Below, piece by piece: positions 50,001 through 61,736 of a DNA stretch of 64,000 nucleotides (within the stretch, counting starts at the first letter, position 1; the number at the start of each line of letters is the position of its first letter). The position numbers and the translations under genes are program-made. The notes beneath the pieces were generated by a model. The model searched no databases, was not told where the DNA came from, and saw only the letters and a list, made by a program, of their open reading frames with translations. Source of the DNA: Liolophura sinensis (Eukaryota; Mollusca; Polyplacophora; Chitonida; Chitonidae); NCBI RefSeq assembly GCF_032854445.1, contig NC_088295.1, forward strand, positions 31,304,470-31,368,469, read 5' to 3'.

Positions 50001-52453
50001 CATGAGGTGTTTGACCCCAGAGAAGGTGAGCTGGGTTCAGTGTCTGGGGAAGGAGGAGGAAGGTAGAGGGATATCTCTCTCAGTGGGGAACTTTTACTAC
50101 TTAAGTAATTCAATGATGTGTAGTCTACTGTTCATTTTTTCCTTTGTGATGATGATTTGTGGACAAACTGTACTCCTGTACAAAAGGAAAATGGTCATCC
50201 CAGCTTGAGGCCAAGCTATTGTTTCCTCTCCTGCCATACATGGGAAGATCTGTCAGCAACCTGCAGATGGCAGTGGTTTTCCCCGGGCTCTGCTTGGTTT
50301 CTTCCCACCATTTCCACCATCGTATAAGTTAACTGTTGTTGTGTATGGCGTAAAACACGAATAAATAAATGAATCTTTTCACCATTAACTTGGCTGTTCT
50401 GTGGGTTAAATATTCTAGGGTGTGGTGTTACACCTTGTTGAGATAAAGTCATTTTCAGTAATGTTGAGTTGTTTGTTGGTTGCAGGCATTGAAAGGAGAA
50501 TGTGGGTTCATGGCAGCTAACATGTATGCCCGCTCTATATTTGGTGAAGACGTGTTGGCTAACCTGAGCATTGAGAGATCCACCATGCTGGGGCAGGACG
50601 CTCCAGTACAGGGGCACATTCGCATCAGGGCCAAGAGCCAGGTCAGTTCTTGCATAAATTACACCCACATCCAAGATTTGAGCCTGGTCAGCTCATACAA
50701 ATGTTACATCCACATCAGAGCTAAGATGCAGGACAGTACGTACATAAATTACACCCACATCAGATCTAAGATCCAGGACAGTTCGTATATAAATTACATA
50801 CACATCAGAGCTACGAGCCAGGACAGTTCATACATTAATTACATACGCATTTGGATTTTGAGCAAGATCAGTTCATGCATAAGTTACACCCACATCCAGG
50901 CTTTGAGCCTAGTCAGGTCATCCATAAATTACACCCACATCAGAGCTAGGAGCCAGGACAGTTCATACATAAATTACGTCCACATCAGAGCTAGGAGCCA
51001 GGACAGTTCATACATAAATTACACCCACATCAGAGCTAGGAGCCAGGACAGTTCATACATAAATTACGTCCACATCAGAGCTACGAGCCAGGACAGTTCA
51101 TACATAAATTACTTCCACATCAGGGCAGGACAGTTCATACGTAAATTACATCCAATCTGGACTTTGAGCAAGATCAGTTCATGCATAAATTATGCCCAGA
51201 TCCAGGCTTTGAGCCTGGTCAATTCAGACATAAATTACACCCACATCAGAGCTAGGAGCCAGGACAGTTCATATATCTATATGTCAGTCATTAGATACTG
51301 AACTGAACTCATGTGGTCAGTTTCCACATGAAAATACTCAGCCATTATCATACATTGGATATTTTGTGAAAGGTCTTCAATACATTAGCTTTATGTACCA
51401 CATAGGCATTTTAACAAACTGCATCCACATCAGAGCTAAGAGCCAGGACAGTTCATACATAAATTACGTCCACAACAGAGCTAAGAGCCAGGACAGTTCA
51501 TACAAAAATTACATCCACATCAGAGCTAAGATCCTCGACAGTTCATACATAAGTTACATCCACATCAGAGCTAAGATCCAGGACAGTTCATACATAAATG
51601 ACGTCCACATCAGAGCTAGGAGCCAGGACAGTTCATTACATAAATTACGTCCACATCAGAGCTAGGAGCCAGGACAGTTCATACATAAATTACGTCCACA
51701 TCAGAGCTAAGAGCCGGGACAGTTCATACATAAATTACATCCACATCAGAGCTAAGAGCCAGGACAGTTCATACATAAATTACGTCCACAACAGAGCTAA
51801 GAGCCAGGACAGTTCATACAAAAATTACATCCACATCAGAGCTAAGATCCTCGACAGTTCATACATAAGTTACATCCACATCAGAGCTAAGATCCAGGAC
51901 AGTTCATACATAAATGACGTCCACATCAGAGCTAGGAGCCAGGACAGTTCATTACATAAATTACGTCCACATCAGAGCTAAGAGCCAGACAGTTCATACA
52001 TAAATTACATCCACATCAGAGCTAGGAGCCAGGACAGTTCATATATCTATATGTCAGTCATTAGATACTGAACTGAACTCATGTGGTCAGTTTCCACATG
52101 AAAATACTCAGCCATTATCATACATTGGATATTTTGTGAAAGGTCTTCAATACATTAGCTTTATGTACCACATAGGCATTTTAACAAACTACATAATTAG
52201 AGACTTAAAGAAATATGAATTTTCAGTGTATGAAATACCATTTCTCATACTGTCCTATAATCATGACTAACAATGTTTCTTTGTAAGTTTCTGAATTTAT
52301 GTTGATGTTCCAGTAGATATATGTTATACTGGTATATGAAAAGGGGAGAAATAAAGCTAACATAAAATGGAATGTTATTTTTTGTTTCAGGGCATGGCTT
52401 TGAGTATGGGAGAGAAGATAAATGTATCGCAGAAAGCCACAAAATCTGGATAG
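38087..52453 (+). CDS. COPB1: Coatomer subunit beta (beta-COP), complete
   Basis: Beta-COP is part of the COPI F-subcomplex that coats Golgi-to-ER and intra-Golgi vesicles. Coding exons: 38087-38177, 38680-38909, 39357-39526, 40038-40152, 40372-40464, 41004-41141, 41420-41539, 41839-41946, 42135-42281, 42710-42855, 43536-43632, 43944-43998, 44201-44306, 45704-45824, 46086-46157, 46819-46974, 47644-47733, 48012-48098, 48640-48784, 49479-49598, 49790-50025, 50486-50641, 52391-52453. They sum to 953 residues plus stop, the human length as I recall it, with all phases consistent. The N-terminal adaptin-like HEAT solenoid ([33 protein letters not shown]) is followed by the C-terminal appendage ([32 protein letters not shown]). 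The first coding exon starts 9 nt after an acceptor (GTAG|GAGGAGAAG ATG), so a noncoding first exon lies upstream, perhaps ending at the GTGAGT at 35408. Introns 13 and 22 contain minisatellites copied from their own exon edges. Confidence 0.97.
38525..38625 (+). mobile_element. SINE-like tail, same sequence as the 9430-10585 satellite
   Basis: GGATATGGCTAAATAATTGC, TGATGTGGCATTAAGCCATA and ATCATTCATTC match one satellite unit but stand alone in COPB1 intron 1, 54 bp before exon 2. Confidence 0.75.
43177..43432 (+). mobile_element. Full-length tRNA-SINE with target duplication
   Basis: Starts GGGGACCTCCGTGGCCAAGG and ends in AACACCAATCAAATAAATAA. A perfect 14-bp duplication TGAAATTCCTTTTT flanks it (43163-43176 and 43433-43446). 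In COPB1 intron 10. Confidence 0.92.
44725..45703 (+). repeat. 79-bp minisatellite copying the COPB1 exon 14 acceptor
   Basis: About 12 nearly identical units: TTGACATCTCTGTCTCATCA, G, GCCTCCCCTGTGTAAGTTTG, TTGCGGTTGTAGTATTGTCT, GATACCCTTAACTAACAC. The array runs straight into the true acceptor and exon start (TTTTTCATCAG|GCCTCCCCTGCG). Each unit therefore has an acceptor and, 11 nt on, a GTAAGT. Confidence 0.97.
45915..45990 (+). mobile_element. Old SINE head fragment
   Basis: GTTTCAATACCAGCCTTGGG and CAGTGAATTTGTAGAT resemble the head of the reversed element at 61880-62240. In COPB1 intron 14. Confidence 0.45.
49040..49388 (+). mobile_element. Full-length tRNA-SINE, third head type, with target duplication
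   Basis: Head CAGTGGCCTAATGGTTAGAG, long body, and a 3' end CATATGACTGAAAAATTGTT then GAGTACGACATTCAACCTCA and CATACATAC repeats. Flanked by a perfect 15-bp duplication ACCACTGATGATGTG (49025-49039 and 49389-49403). In COPB1 intron 19. Confidence 0.92.
50205..50373 (+). mobile_element. 5'-truncated SINE, main family
   Basis: CTGTCAGCAACCTGCAGATG, GTTTCTTCCCACCA and ATGGCGTAAAACACGAATAA. In COPB1 intron 21. Confidence 0.75.
50622..52040 (+). repeat. 45-bp minisatellite copying the COPB1 exon 22 end
   Basis: Unit CACATCAGAGCTAGGAGCCA plus GGACAGTTCATACATAAATT plus ACGTC, about 25-30 copies. It derives from the exon end CACATTCGCATCAGGGCC / AAGAGCCAG and the intron start GTCAGTTCTTGCATAAATTA. 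Because 45 is divisible by three, long open frames (up to 273 codons) arise. A higher-order block of about 320 bp repeats at 51420-51660 and 51740-51980. Confidence 0.95.
51280..52195 (+). repeat. Duplicated 140-bp flank of the 45-bp array
   Basis: A unique-looking sequence beginning ATATGTCAGTCATTAGATAC and ending GGCATTTTAACAAACT occurs at about 51278-51420 and again at 52050-52192, seemingly unchanged. A segment of about 770 bp has been duplicated in tandem. Confidence 0.9.
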
Positions 52454-52767
52454 AGTCTTGTTCGTAACTTAAATGTTTTTGTGGCTAATTGAGGCAATTG
52501 CATCACTGCATCATTTTGATATCATGATTTTCTTAAAGTCATAAAGTTCTTACAGGTTTGCTCGTCGTCATGTACTTCACTTACACACTGATATACATCT
52601 TATAGAGATTGTTTAATGTACCTACATGTATTTACAAAATTGAAGATAAGAAAATAGTGGAAAAAATATGTAAATGTACATTGAGCTATTGTTGGAGAAG
52701 GTGTTGATGTAAACTATTATATTAAAGAATAGTGTATTACAGGTGTGTATTCATTTATGTCAAAAGT

Positions 52768-52773
52768 AATAAA
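52768..52773 (+). terminator. Candidate poly(A) signal for COPB1
   Basis: AATAAA 315 bp after the COPB1 stop; another AATAAA is at 52842 and a long T tract follows at about 52881. A short 3' UTR for COPB1 is likely. Confidence 0.5.
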
Positions 52774-53309
52774 AACATTAATAGAAAACTGTTCTTTGTT
52801 ATTTAAAGAAAGCAAAACGAAAACCTCATATGGGCATACAGAATAAAAGATTGTATTTTACCAAAGGAGTGTTACAGCGAGATTTTTTTTTTTTTTTTTT
52901 TTTTTCACTTTTTGTTAAGTGTGATTAATTTGCCATCAAAAGTACAGTATTAAGGCCTTTATGTGATGCTGAAAATACATTTTTACAGGCCAAACTTGAG
53001 GTGAAATACAGTAATTCTGAGCAAAGTATGAACGCACATGGTACAATTTATCACTTCAACTGTTGGTATGTGTCTACTTGTTTCTACTGTTATTAGGACA
53101 CGCTCATTTACATATGATTTGTCACAGCCAATTAAACTTGCCTGACCTTTTCAGATGTTGCAGTTTTGCTCTGTGGTTCAAGGTGGATTGGGCTTAAACT
53201 GATCATGTTGGTTTTGTGCCTGTACTGTGACAGGATAGGCGGGTGGTTGTGTACTGTGTGACTGGTTGGGCTCCTGCCCATGTACTCTCAGTTGGTGGGC
53301 TAGTGTCTG

Positions 53310-53490
53310 TATGCTATGACTGGATTTCCTGATATGTTTGCTGGTCACATAAGAAATGAGTTCAATCCCATTATTGCAGAGAAAATTTTCTTCTGTTGTT
53401 CCCAAGTTTCCTCCCACCCTAATGCTGGCCACTGTTGTGTAAGTGAAATATTCTTGAGTATGGCATAAAACAACAATGAGATACATAAAT
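53310..53490 (+). mobile_element. Diverged SINE, main-family tail
   Basis: CTCCCACCCTAATGCTGGCC, GTAAGTGAAATATTCTTGAG and TATGGCATAAAACAACAATG. Downstream of COPB1. Confidence 0.75.
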
Positions 53491-53599
53491 CTATTGTTTC
53501 TGTGCCATAGTTGCAATATGCATTAATGCAATTGTCTTGCATTGTTTTTGCTGGAAACCACTAGCTTTTAAAATAACGTATGTCACACACTGGACAGTT

Positions 53600-54075
53600 C
53601 ACCATTAACCCACTGAAACTAGCCGTGAACAAGTGGTTAAGGCATATGCCTTTCAGTGGCTAGCACACGCCAAGTGCAAGATTAAACCTGGTCTTTGACA
53701 GAGAATTTGAAGATCCCAGCTGTTTCATAGTTCATAAAGCCTTGGCAACAATATGCGGTCAACAGCACTGGGTCCAGTTTCACGAAGATGTCGTACATGT
53801 ACGATAATCTCACATATAGGACAAAAAAATGGCACAGTAATAGTGACGTACAAAATATCTTACGACAGATGTACGATAACAAATCTCGTAGGCTGCTTTG
53901 TGAACATGTACTGAAGACAGCTTGCCTTCAGCCAATAAAGCACATGTATTCATGTCTTCTGTCACATCAAGATGGGTGGTTTACTGCAAGATTCCTCCAA
54001 CCATAAAAATGACCGTCATCGGATAAGGGTGAAAAATTCTAAGCTATGACATTAAACAGTAAAATAAATAAGCCA
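53600..54075 (+). mobile_element. Old SINE with inner foldback
   Basis: Head AACAAGTGGTTAAGGCATAT, tail CGTCATCGGATAAGGGTGAA and ACATTAAACAGTAAAATAAA. Between them 53770-53910 has partly complementary arms (TCGTACATGTACGATAA / GATGTACGATAACAAAT), perhaps a MITE inserted in the SINE. Confidence 0.5.
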
Positions 54076-54369
54076 GTACCACACTAGTTACTTTTGCTGT
54101 TTACTTTGATTGCCTTCATCAGTAAAATTGGATTCCGTATTGAGTAATATTTGTTACCGCATTAGATACCACAATTAAATAAACCAATAAAAACTGTGAA
54201 TAGATTGGCTGTTGATTAGCCAAGAAAGTCACAACTCTTCAAACAGACACCCGCTTACTTCTTAAAGCTTCCAATTTTGAGATGTAACATCTGTTCAGAT
54301 AAGTAGGTAAACAAACAGCAATGCACAGCAATCTGTACACTTGTTCTAGTAAAGGCTAGCTGTCTACAT

Positions 54370-54900
54370 ACCGTTACTGTTTGGGGCGAGGTCTAAAACC
54401 ACGTACTGTGACTGGGTGGGCTGAGGTCCACATACATGTACTGTGACTGGGTGGGCTGGTGCTGACATACTAGCTGTGACTGGGTTGGCTAGTGTCGATA
54501 TACTAGCTGTGACTGGGTGGGTTGGTGTTGATATACTACCTGTGACTGAGTGGGCTGAGGTCCATATACATGTACTGTGACTGGGTGAGCTAGTGCTGAT
54601 ATACTAGCTGTGACTGATGTTCATGTACTGTGACTGGGTGGGCTGATGTTATACTAGCTGTGACTGGGTGGGCTAATGTTCATATAGTGTGACTGGGTGG
54701 GCTGAGGTCCATATACATGTACTATGACTGGGTGGGATGGTGTCAATGTACTCACTGTGTCTGGATGGGCTGATGCCAATATATTTTAACTGGGTGGGTT
54801 GGTGTCAATATAATGTGACTGGGTGGGCTGAGGTCCACTTACTGCGACTCAGTGGCCTGGTGCCAGGGTATTGTGGCTGGATGGCCTGATCCACTCTGAT
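54370..54900 (+). repeat. Minisatellite TGTGACTGGGTGGGCTG
   Basis: About 13-15 degenerate copies of CTGTGACTGGGTGGGCTGAG plus a variable GTCCATATACATGTA-type linker; unit 30-40 bp. Confidence 0.88.
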
Positions 54901-55301
54901 ATGACTGGTATATATTTACACAAGTAGATCATTATCAAAAAATGACCAAAAGTTTGTATTGCAGTTATTCCTGAATCAAATGTACAGAATTTATAAAAGT
55001 TTCATTTTGTGGATATTGGGTGTTGTGTAAAAAAATATTGATAACGATTTGTCTAGTAGATTAGCTGAAAGTGGACCTAAACATAAATCAGATGTAAGGT
55101 CTGACAAGAAATATGCTACATCCCATCACTGTATCTCCACATCAACTCTGCTAGCAGGGAGGTGATAAGCATATACCTCTTCACCTCAAGTCGGATGAAA
55201 CTAATACTGTAACTGATGTAACAGTCCTAAGGTCTGACAAAGAAAAATGTAAACGTAGATAAAAAAAACACATGACACAGAAGCATGAACTACTAGTATA
55301 G

Positions 55302-55307
55302 TTTATT
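55302..55307 (-). terminator. Candidate distal poly(A) signal for the RRAS2-like gene
   Basis: Reverse-strand AATAAA near the left end of a repeat-poor, exon-free stretch that follows the RRAS2 stop. If it is the true end, the 3' UTR would be about 6.4 kb. Other A-rich signals in between are possible. Confidence 0.25.
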
Positions 55308-56914
55308 AACAGACATCAACCATACGGACTACAAACACAAACACAGTCTATAGCCACGATTAATCCACCAGTACTCGATTACCCAGGGAATTTTTACAAA
55401 AATATATATAACTTGATAAAATATCTATTATAGGACACTAACATGCTACACACAGACATTTCTAGACTGTAATTTGTGTAAATGTGGGGGGTAAAAGGGT
55501 TTACAATATGAATACATTGTACATTAACAACAAAATACACAATTGCATAATTTATTTCCATTGTTTTAAGGAAGTCCTTAACACTATATTACATATACAT
55601 CGAACATAAACATTGGAAAGGAATTTCCCAAAGCTTTTAAGACATTTACTAGAAACTGATCAATCATTTTAACTCCGCAAATCTCTTATAAGTAAACAGG
55701 TGCATTCAACACAAAGCAAGCTTTAAATGTTATCAGTTGTTTAATTCAAAATGGGACATACAATTTTTTCATTTGTAAATAATATGGCAAGAAGTTTTGC
55801 TGTAACCAATGAAACTTGCATTAATGTCATTAGGTGGTCAGCAAAAATATCAGTCTATTTTACAAAGGCTTGCCTGTATGCTCTGTTGAATGGCCCTATA
55901 GCACCTCTTCACAACAACCTTGTAATGTATCAGCAGGAGAGCAAACTGTTGTCAGCGGACCCATTACATCCTCCACTCTTTACCATGTCACAATGAGATA
56001 CTCCACAGAAGATGAAACATTTTTTCTATTTCCTTTCTTTTATTTATTCAGTTTATTTTTGCAAAAAAAGAAATTTCAAAATTCTTGCTAAATTCAAGAA
56101 TGGCCTTTCAAGTTTGTTGCTTACCTTACATCCCATGAATAAACAGAATGAGTCCACATACTTTACACAGGGATGGTGATGGATTAACATACATGCATTA
56201 TGGAATGCGTCAAGTTTGAGTATGTTGCAATATTAACTTTAGAAATAAGGGCACCTTTATTTACTTGTCAATCCTGTTCAATCTAATTTCATTCAGACAG
56301 TGGAATTGACAGGGTAATACTATGTACGAATAATTTCTTAACAAAATACAGTAGCAGATGAAAATAAAACTTGCCTGCTTAAAATGTAACATAGTACATG
56401 TAACAATCATTAGTTTCAGCATTACTTCTGTAACTGAGAGTCTTAAAAAAATAATTTGCAAAGCTCAAAAAGAAGTTTGTATAAAATAAAATATCCCTGG
56501 GGTTTGTAACAGAAAATCAGTCCTGATTTCAGAATTTCAGAGTGGTTCCACATTAAATACATTGCAACATGACTATTGAGTTAAAACCCCTTCCTCCAAC
56601 AGAGAAAACTGTATGCAAAAGACGAATTCGCAGAAATACTTGACCTCTTTATATGCTTTCCTTGTCAGGATGCAGTTCATGTTATGTGAAATCGTACTTC
56701 TCAACAAATAAAATGATTGGACTGACATGTGGACAAGAATCTACCCAATACCATGCAAGTCTTACTCTATAACATGATTTGACCTTACATGAATTTCATG
56801 CCAATTAAATACATTTTAGAAGCTTTGAAATCAAAATTTAACACTACCTCTTTGGTTTCTATTTATATTAAAATAGTGGAGATAGCTGGACTTGTGGTCT
56901 TTCCATCTTATCTA

Positions 56915-57015
56915 TATATTTATTTATTTGATTTATGTTTTATGTCGTACTCAAGAATATTTCGCTTATGTGACGGCTGCCAGCATTATGGTGGGAGGAA
57001 ACCGGGCAGAGCCCT
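56915..57015 (-). mobile_element. SINE 3' fragment, main family
   Basis: TATTTATTTGATTTATGTTT, TCGTACTCAAGAATATTTCG and ATTATGGTGGGAGGAAACCG, truncated before the head. Confidence 0.8.
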
Positions 57016-60000
57016 GAGGAAATCCTTCTGTTCTTTCCATCATATAATACTCAACATAATAAAATTAATCCAAAATCCAAAATTCGTAACTTAAGCAAAC
57101 ACCCATCTTTGGTTTGATTAAATTATTTCCCTTGTAAAGAAATAAAAGAATGCAAAAAATCTTTCATTTTCTGTTATACTACCACTGTTTCTGATCAACC
57201 AGGTCCAGGTGTCTTTAGGCTGAATACCAGAGTATCTTTGCAAAACATTTCCATGGATTAGTTTGGAATTAGCTGAATTATCGCTTAGAGGTCTGGTATG
57301 AGTGAATGATTGATAAGATTGTGATGAATGAGATAAGCATAAATGATTGATTGAGATCTCAAAGTTGATCAATATTAAATATGGGTATCGAAATATGGAA
57401 CAAAAATTGTAAAGTTTAAGGATGAGCATTTCTAGTTGACAGTGATGTCATGTAGAGGTCAGAAACCCCATAAGTGCACATGTCTGTCTGATTAAGGTAC
57501 ACAACTAATTTGATACTGCCATCAAAGGTGAACAGATAAACTACTAAACAACCTCCTGGCTGATTCTAACACCCAGACTGCTGAGCAGGCCTTCTCATTT
57601 TAATACGCACATTTTGAGTTACTACAAAAGAGTGATGTCCTCTTACAACATGACGTGACAGTCAATTTCATGAAGAGGTGGTGTATAGAATACTGAAAAC
57701 TAACTGAACAGGATTAGATTAGTTCTACTATGCCATAAAGCAGTGACGTCATTTAGCACTGAACTGTCACAATGTTGTCGTCCTGAAGTAACTCAAAGAC
57801 AGCCTAGCACATAACAACTGCACCTTAGAAAACTGTCCTACATGTTCAAGAAAATATAGTGAAGAACATATTTCAAATGTGCAGTTATGAACATTTAATA
57901 TCTAAACATTATGTATGTACTGAAGACTGCATGCTTACCATAATAGTCCCACCGTTATATGATTATAAGATCTATTAAATATGTCCCTGGTAATATATTA
58001 ATGATACTGAAGTCAACAAGCTGGAACTGATATAATACAGTAGTAAAGGAATTCAACAATAACAAATCATTTGTACAGGAACTGAAACTAGATTCTTGGA
58101 ACTTTTTTATACAAAAAAGCTCACTATGAAATAGATGTGAACAGGTCGAATCAAAGTGTAAAGTATGAGGAAAAATTAACATGACAACTAATGTAACAGG
58201 ACTGAGTACAGGTGACAACTGCTATGGAAGACACAAGGCATTCCGTCGTGTACATGATTACATTAAAGCTGGATATTGAGGTGGGAGTACTGAGTACATA
58301 ACTAACACTATAGCTAGAATAGTTATACATGTAACATACAAGTAGATTTTATTAACAACTCTGGTAATAATAGTTAAGAAACACACCTGTGACATATGGT
58401 AGAGGATGTGTAAATCTAAATTCATACTAAGTTAAATTAATGTTAATTATCATTGCTAAATTTAGTTCCTGAACATTTCAAAATACAATATATAGTTTAA
58501 CAAAGGTGCCATGATCTGCTTTGATATTTCTTCTGAGGTTTTGCTTTCTCCCAAAATCTGGATGTTCCAAATCAATCCAGCACATCTGTAGTTTTCATTT
58601 CAAACATCTTGCATAAAAACTGGCTTGGAATCAAACACGATGTGAGGCCGTATTTAAGCCTACAAGCCTGGCATAGAGGCCAGAGTTTATCTACATCAGT
58701 TACAGCAACACAGGGTGAAGACAAAACTGCAGTAAAATACATAGACAGTGACAGAAGATTAACTACTGTATACTTCATCTTACAATAGTCTTGCATCGAA
58801 TTACCTCCCTTGAGGTCACACTCTCCTTTAACAGGTGCGTTTTCAGGAGTAAGGTGTGGTTAGTGCCAAATTTCAGAGTTTAAACTAGTTGAAGACCTAG
58901 ATTTAAGAGAGATCTTCATTTTATAAATTTCTTTGGAAGGTTAAGGACCAATCTTATGTATTTTTTAATCCATTCAAAGGTAATTTTAAAATGTCGACCC
59001 TAATTAAATACAACAGACAGCTTCATTAAACACTGAAACTGAAAAACATGGACTTCCCTAAAGATCTCTCTACATTCCACAAGTTGATATCATGTATTTT
59101 TACATTTTATTACCTACAAAATATTGGTCATTGTGGTGACATAATCTATGCACTACATGCTTATCACACTTCTCGCATTTTCTAATTTTCAAAAACTAAT
59201 CTTGCATTACATCAGTCGCTTTCGTGTAATAAGGAAGTAATTCAGAGGAGTCTATTTCATCTGACCATACATGGGGTGATGCACTTAATCTGGGATTAAG
59301 ACAGACAGATAATATAATAATGATAAGATTATCCATCTCTTAATCCCAGACTTAATCTAAATCATATAAAGATGCGCTCAACCCAGTACAGTTACAGTGC
59401 TTGTACCAGCACAGCTACGGTGTATGTACCACAACATGTACAGCCTCAGCTCTGATGCAAACAGATATATTGCTCTGTTTATAATTCTTCTCTTCAACAA
59501 AGATTTGAACAGAATTACCTATTCTATACAAATAATTTATAAGTAGGCCTATACTTCAATGCTGTTTTGCCTTCAACTTCAGACACTGTGCATAACTGAG
59601 TGGGGTGGGCATAGGTCATTGTAATGCCTTTAAAATAATGCGATATGCGCAGGGTGTTGAAGGATTTTGTATTGACGATACGAAGATACTACTCAGTGAT
59701 AAGATTACACGATAAGCAAGTAGCACACACTCGCTTCATTATGCAGTTATACAGTTTGTCATTTTTCTTGTGATAGTTTTGAAATGCTTCCCATGCACAA
59801 AATCAGACTTCTGGCAAGCAGTGGTCACTTCCAAACTGTAATGGCACTTTTTACCCAAAGTTGCAACCTTACAAGATAGCAGGTTTGCAATGTCATCTAC
59901 CTTCATGTCAGAAGGAAATGAATCTCACTGCTGCATTTAATTCTTTATTAAAACAAAAGTTAATAAGGTCACAAATTAATCGAACTACTTTCAATATATT

Positions 60001-61736
60001 TAGGACTCAGCAAAGATTTGATATCCTAGAAAGATGTGGTGTACGATTTTGTACATACAGTTTTGCATTTATCTACTGAATTTGACAACACAAAAAGTTT
60101 TCTTCCATGTTGGTTAACAGCATGTAACATGCTACGGGGTATATTATGAGCATTATCTTCCATGCACTGACCATGTATTTCCATGATAATGATGACTAAG
60201 GATCATATATGAGCTTCTTATGCATACTTTTACAACTTGATCATTTTCACTTGTTTTCAAGTACACTCAACCAGCAAAAATGCAAGCACTTATCTCTTTA
60301 AAATACCAGAAGCTCTCTGTATACTTATGCTTCTTTCCCTTATCCACGTCCATTTATAGTACCTTATCTATGATCAAATATATTAAATAATTTATTCATA
60401 TAGCCAGACTAATTCCTGGTAGATAAATAACAAAGAAAAAGTACCAGAGGTTTGACTAGATGGTAACTAATTTGCTGAGTCAGGTTCAAGAAACTTGAAC
60501 TGAGCTGCCTTTGTTCGAAAAAAAAAATAATTAACCTCTATACAAGTATATGTACTTATGTCATAAAACGCACACCTGATAGATTCTGCGTTCTACAACT
60601 TGGCATATTGTATTCTGATGTGTTGAGTTTGTTTCATTCTGCATACATGTACCATTTAGATAAGTTACTTGGAAAGATTTAAATGAGAAAAAAAGAAGGA
60701 CATGTCTGAACATGTATAACACATTAACATATTCCACATACAAGCAACAATATATGATTAGAACATTGATGAAATTACAACACAGGTACATTATAGAGTG
60801 AAAAGCTTGTAATTTTTGCCAATAATGTTTATCAAATCTAAACCAGATGAAAAGTAAGCCAGCCGCCATAAAAGATGACACTGTAATAAATTTGAGTTCG
60901 TTGAAGCCATTTTAGATACCATTACATATCATAATCTGAAATCCTTACTGCTCTTTTTAACATATTTTAGGCCGTGACAACTGTTATGTAGCCAAGGTCA
61001 ATAGATATGTTACAGATACGACATGTGAGGATATCGAGCTCTGGAAATGGAGGTCAAATCAGTTTGCTTTTTAAAATATTTGAAGTGCACATCTGTGACA
61101 TAAATAGCTACAGTACATTAAAGTGCATGACCTGTAAAAATGTCACATCACAAGAATACAAACCTCATGGAAACATGTGAAAAAAAGTTAAAGGGTAAAG
61201 AGTGAGTAAGACCATTATAGCCTCCATTTCTAGAGAGGTGGATGACCCCTGACCTCCTTACAGTCACCTTACCAAGACTGGTAACTTTTCAATTCTATAT
61301 GGGCCAGTTCTGAAAAATTCACAGGAGCTGTCACCTGTTTACCATGTGTTTATTAATGGAAGCATGGGCAAATTTTCTGCTCCATTAATACTTGTATGTG
61401 TAATGATTCTCAACTGCTAGCTATTATCCACACAGTACCAGTACATATCACACATAAGTACACAGCTTATTCACAGTTTTAGTAAAATAGGATACCAGTA
61501 GAAATTAAAATCAGGACAAAAACTTAAAGTAAAACAAACGTTCCAACAGCAGTCACCATTAAATGATTCGTAAGGTATATATACACAGGTTGGGCTTAGA
61601 TTTCGGGGTGTTTAGCGATCAACTGTCCTACTGGTGGATGATGAGCTTTGTGGGGTGAGAATGATCGAGTGATGACCACAGTAGTCACATGACCACTACA
61701 ACAACAACAGAGTAGTGCAGGACTTCTTGTGTACAA

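Larger units (their letters stand above)
55300..61736 (-). other. Long exon-free stretch, possible RRAS2 3' UTR
   Basis: About 6.4 kb directly downstream of the RRAS2 stop with no supported exon, and only one SINE fragment (56915-57015, reversed). A small hairpin, 59289-59301 with 59338-59350 (TCTGGGATTAAGA), is present. Reverse-strand poly(A) signals occur, the most distal at 55302. It is either a long 3' UTR or plain spacer. Confidence 0.35.

Noticed and set aside
50480-51301. 273-codon open frame (and two smaller ones at 51366-51981) with repeated [14 protein letters not shown]
   Set aside because: It is COPB1 exon 22 read past its donor into the 45-bp array. The period is divisible by three, so the frame stays open without coding meaning.
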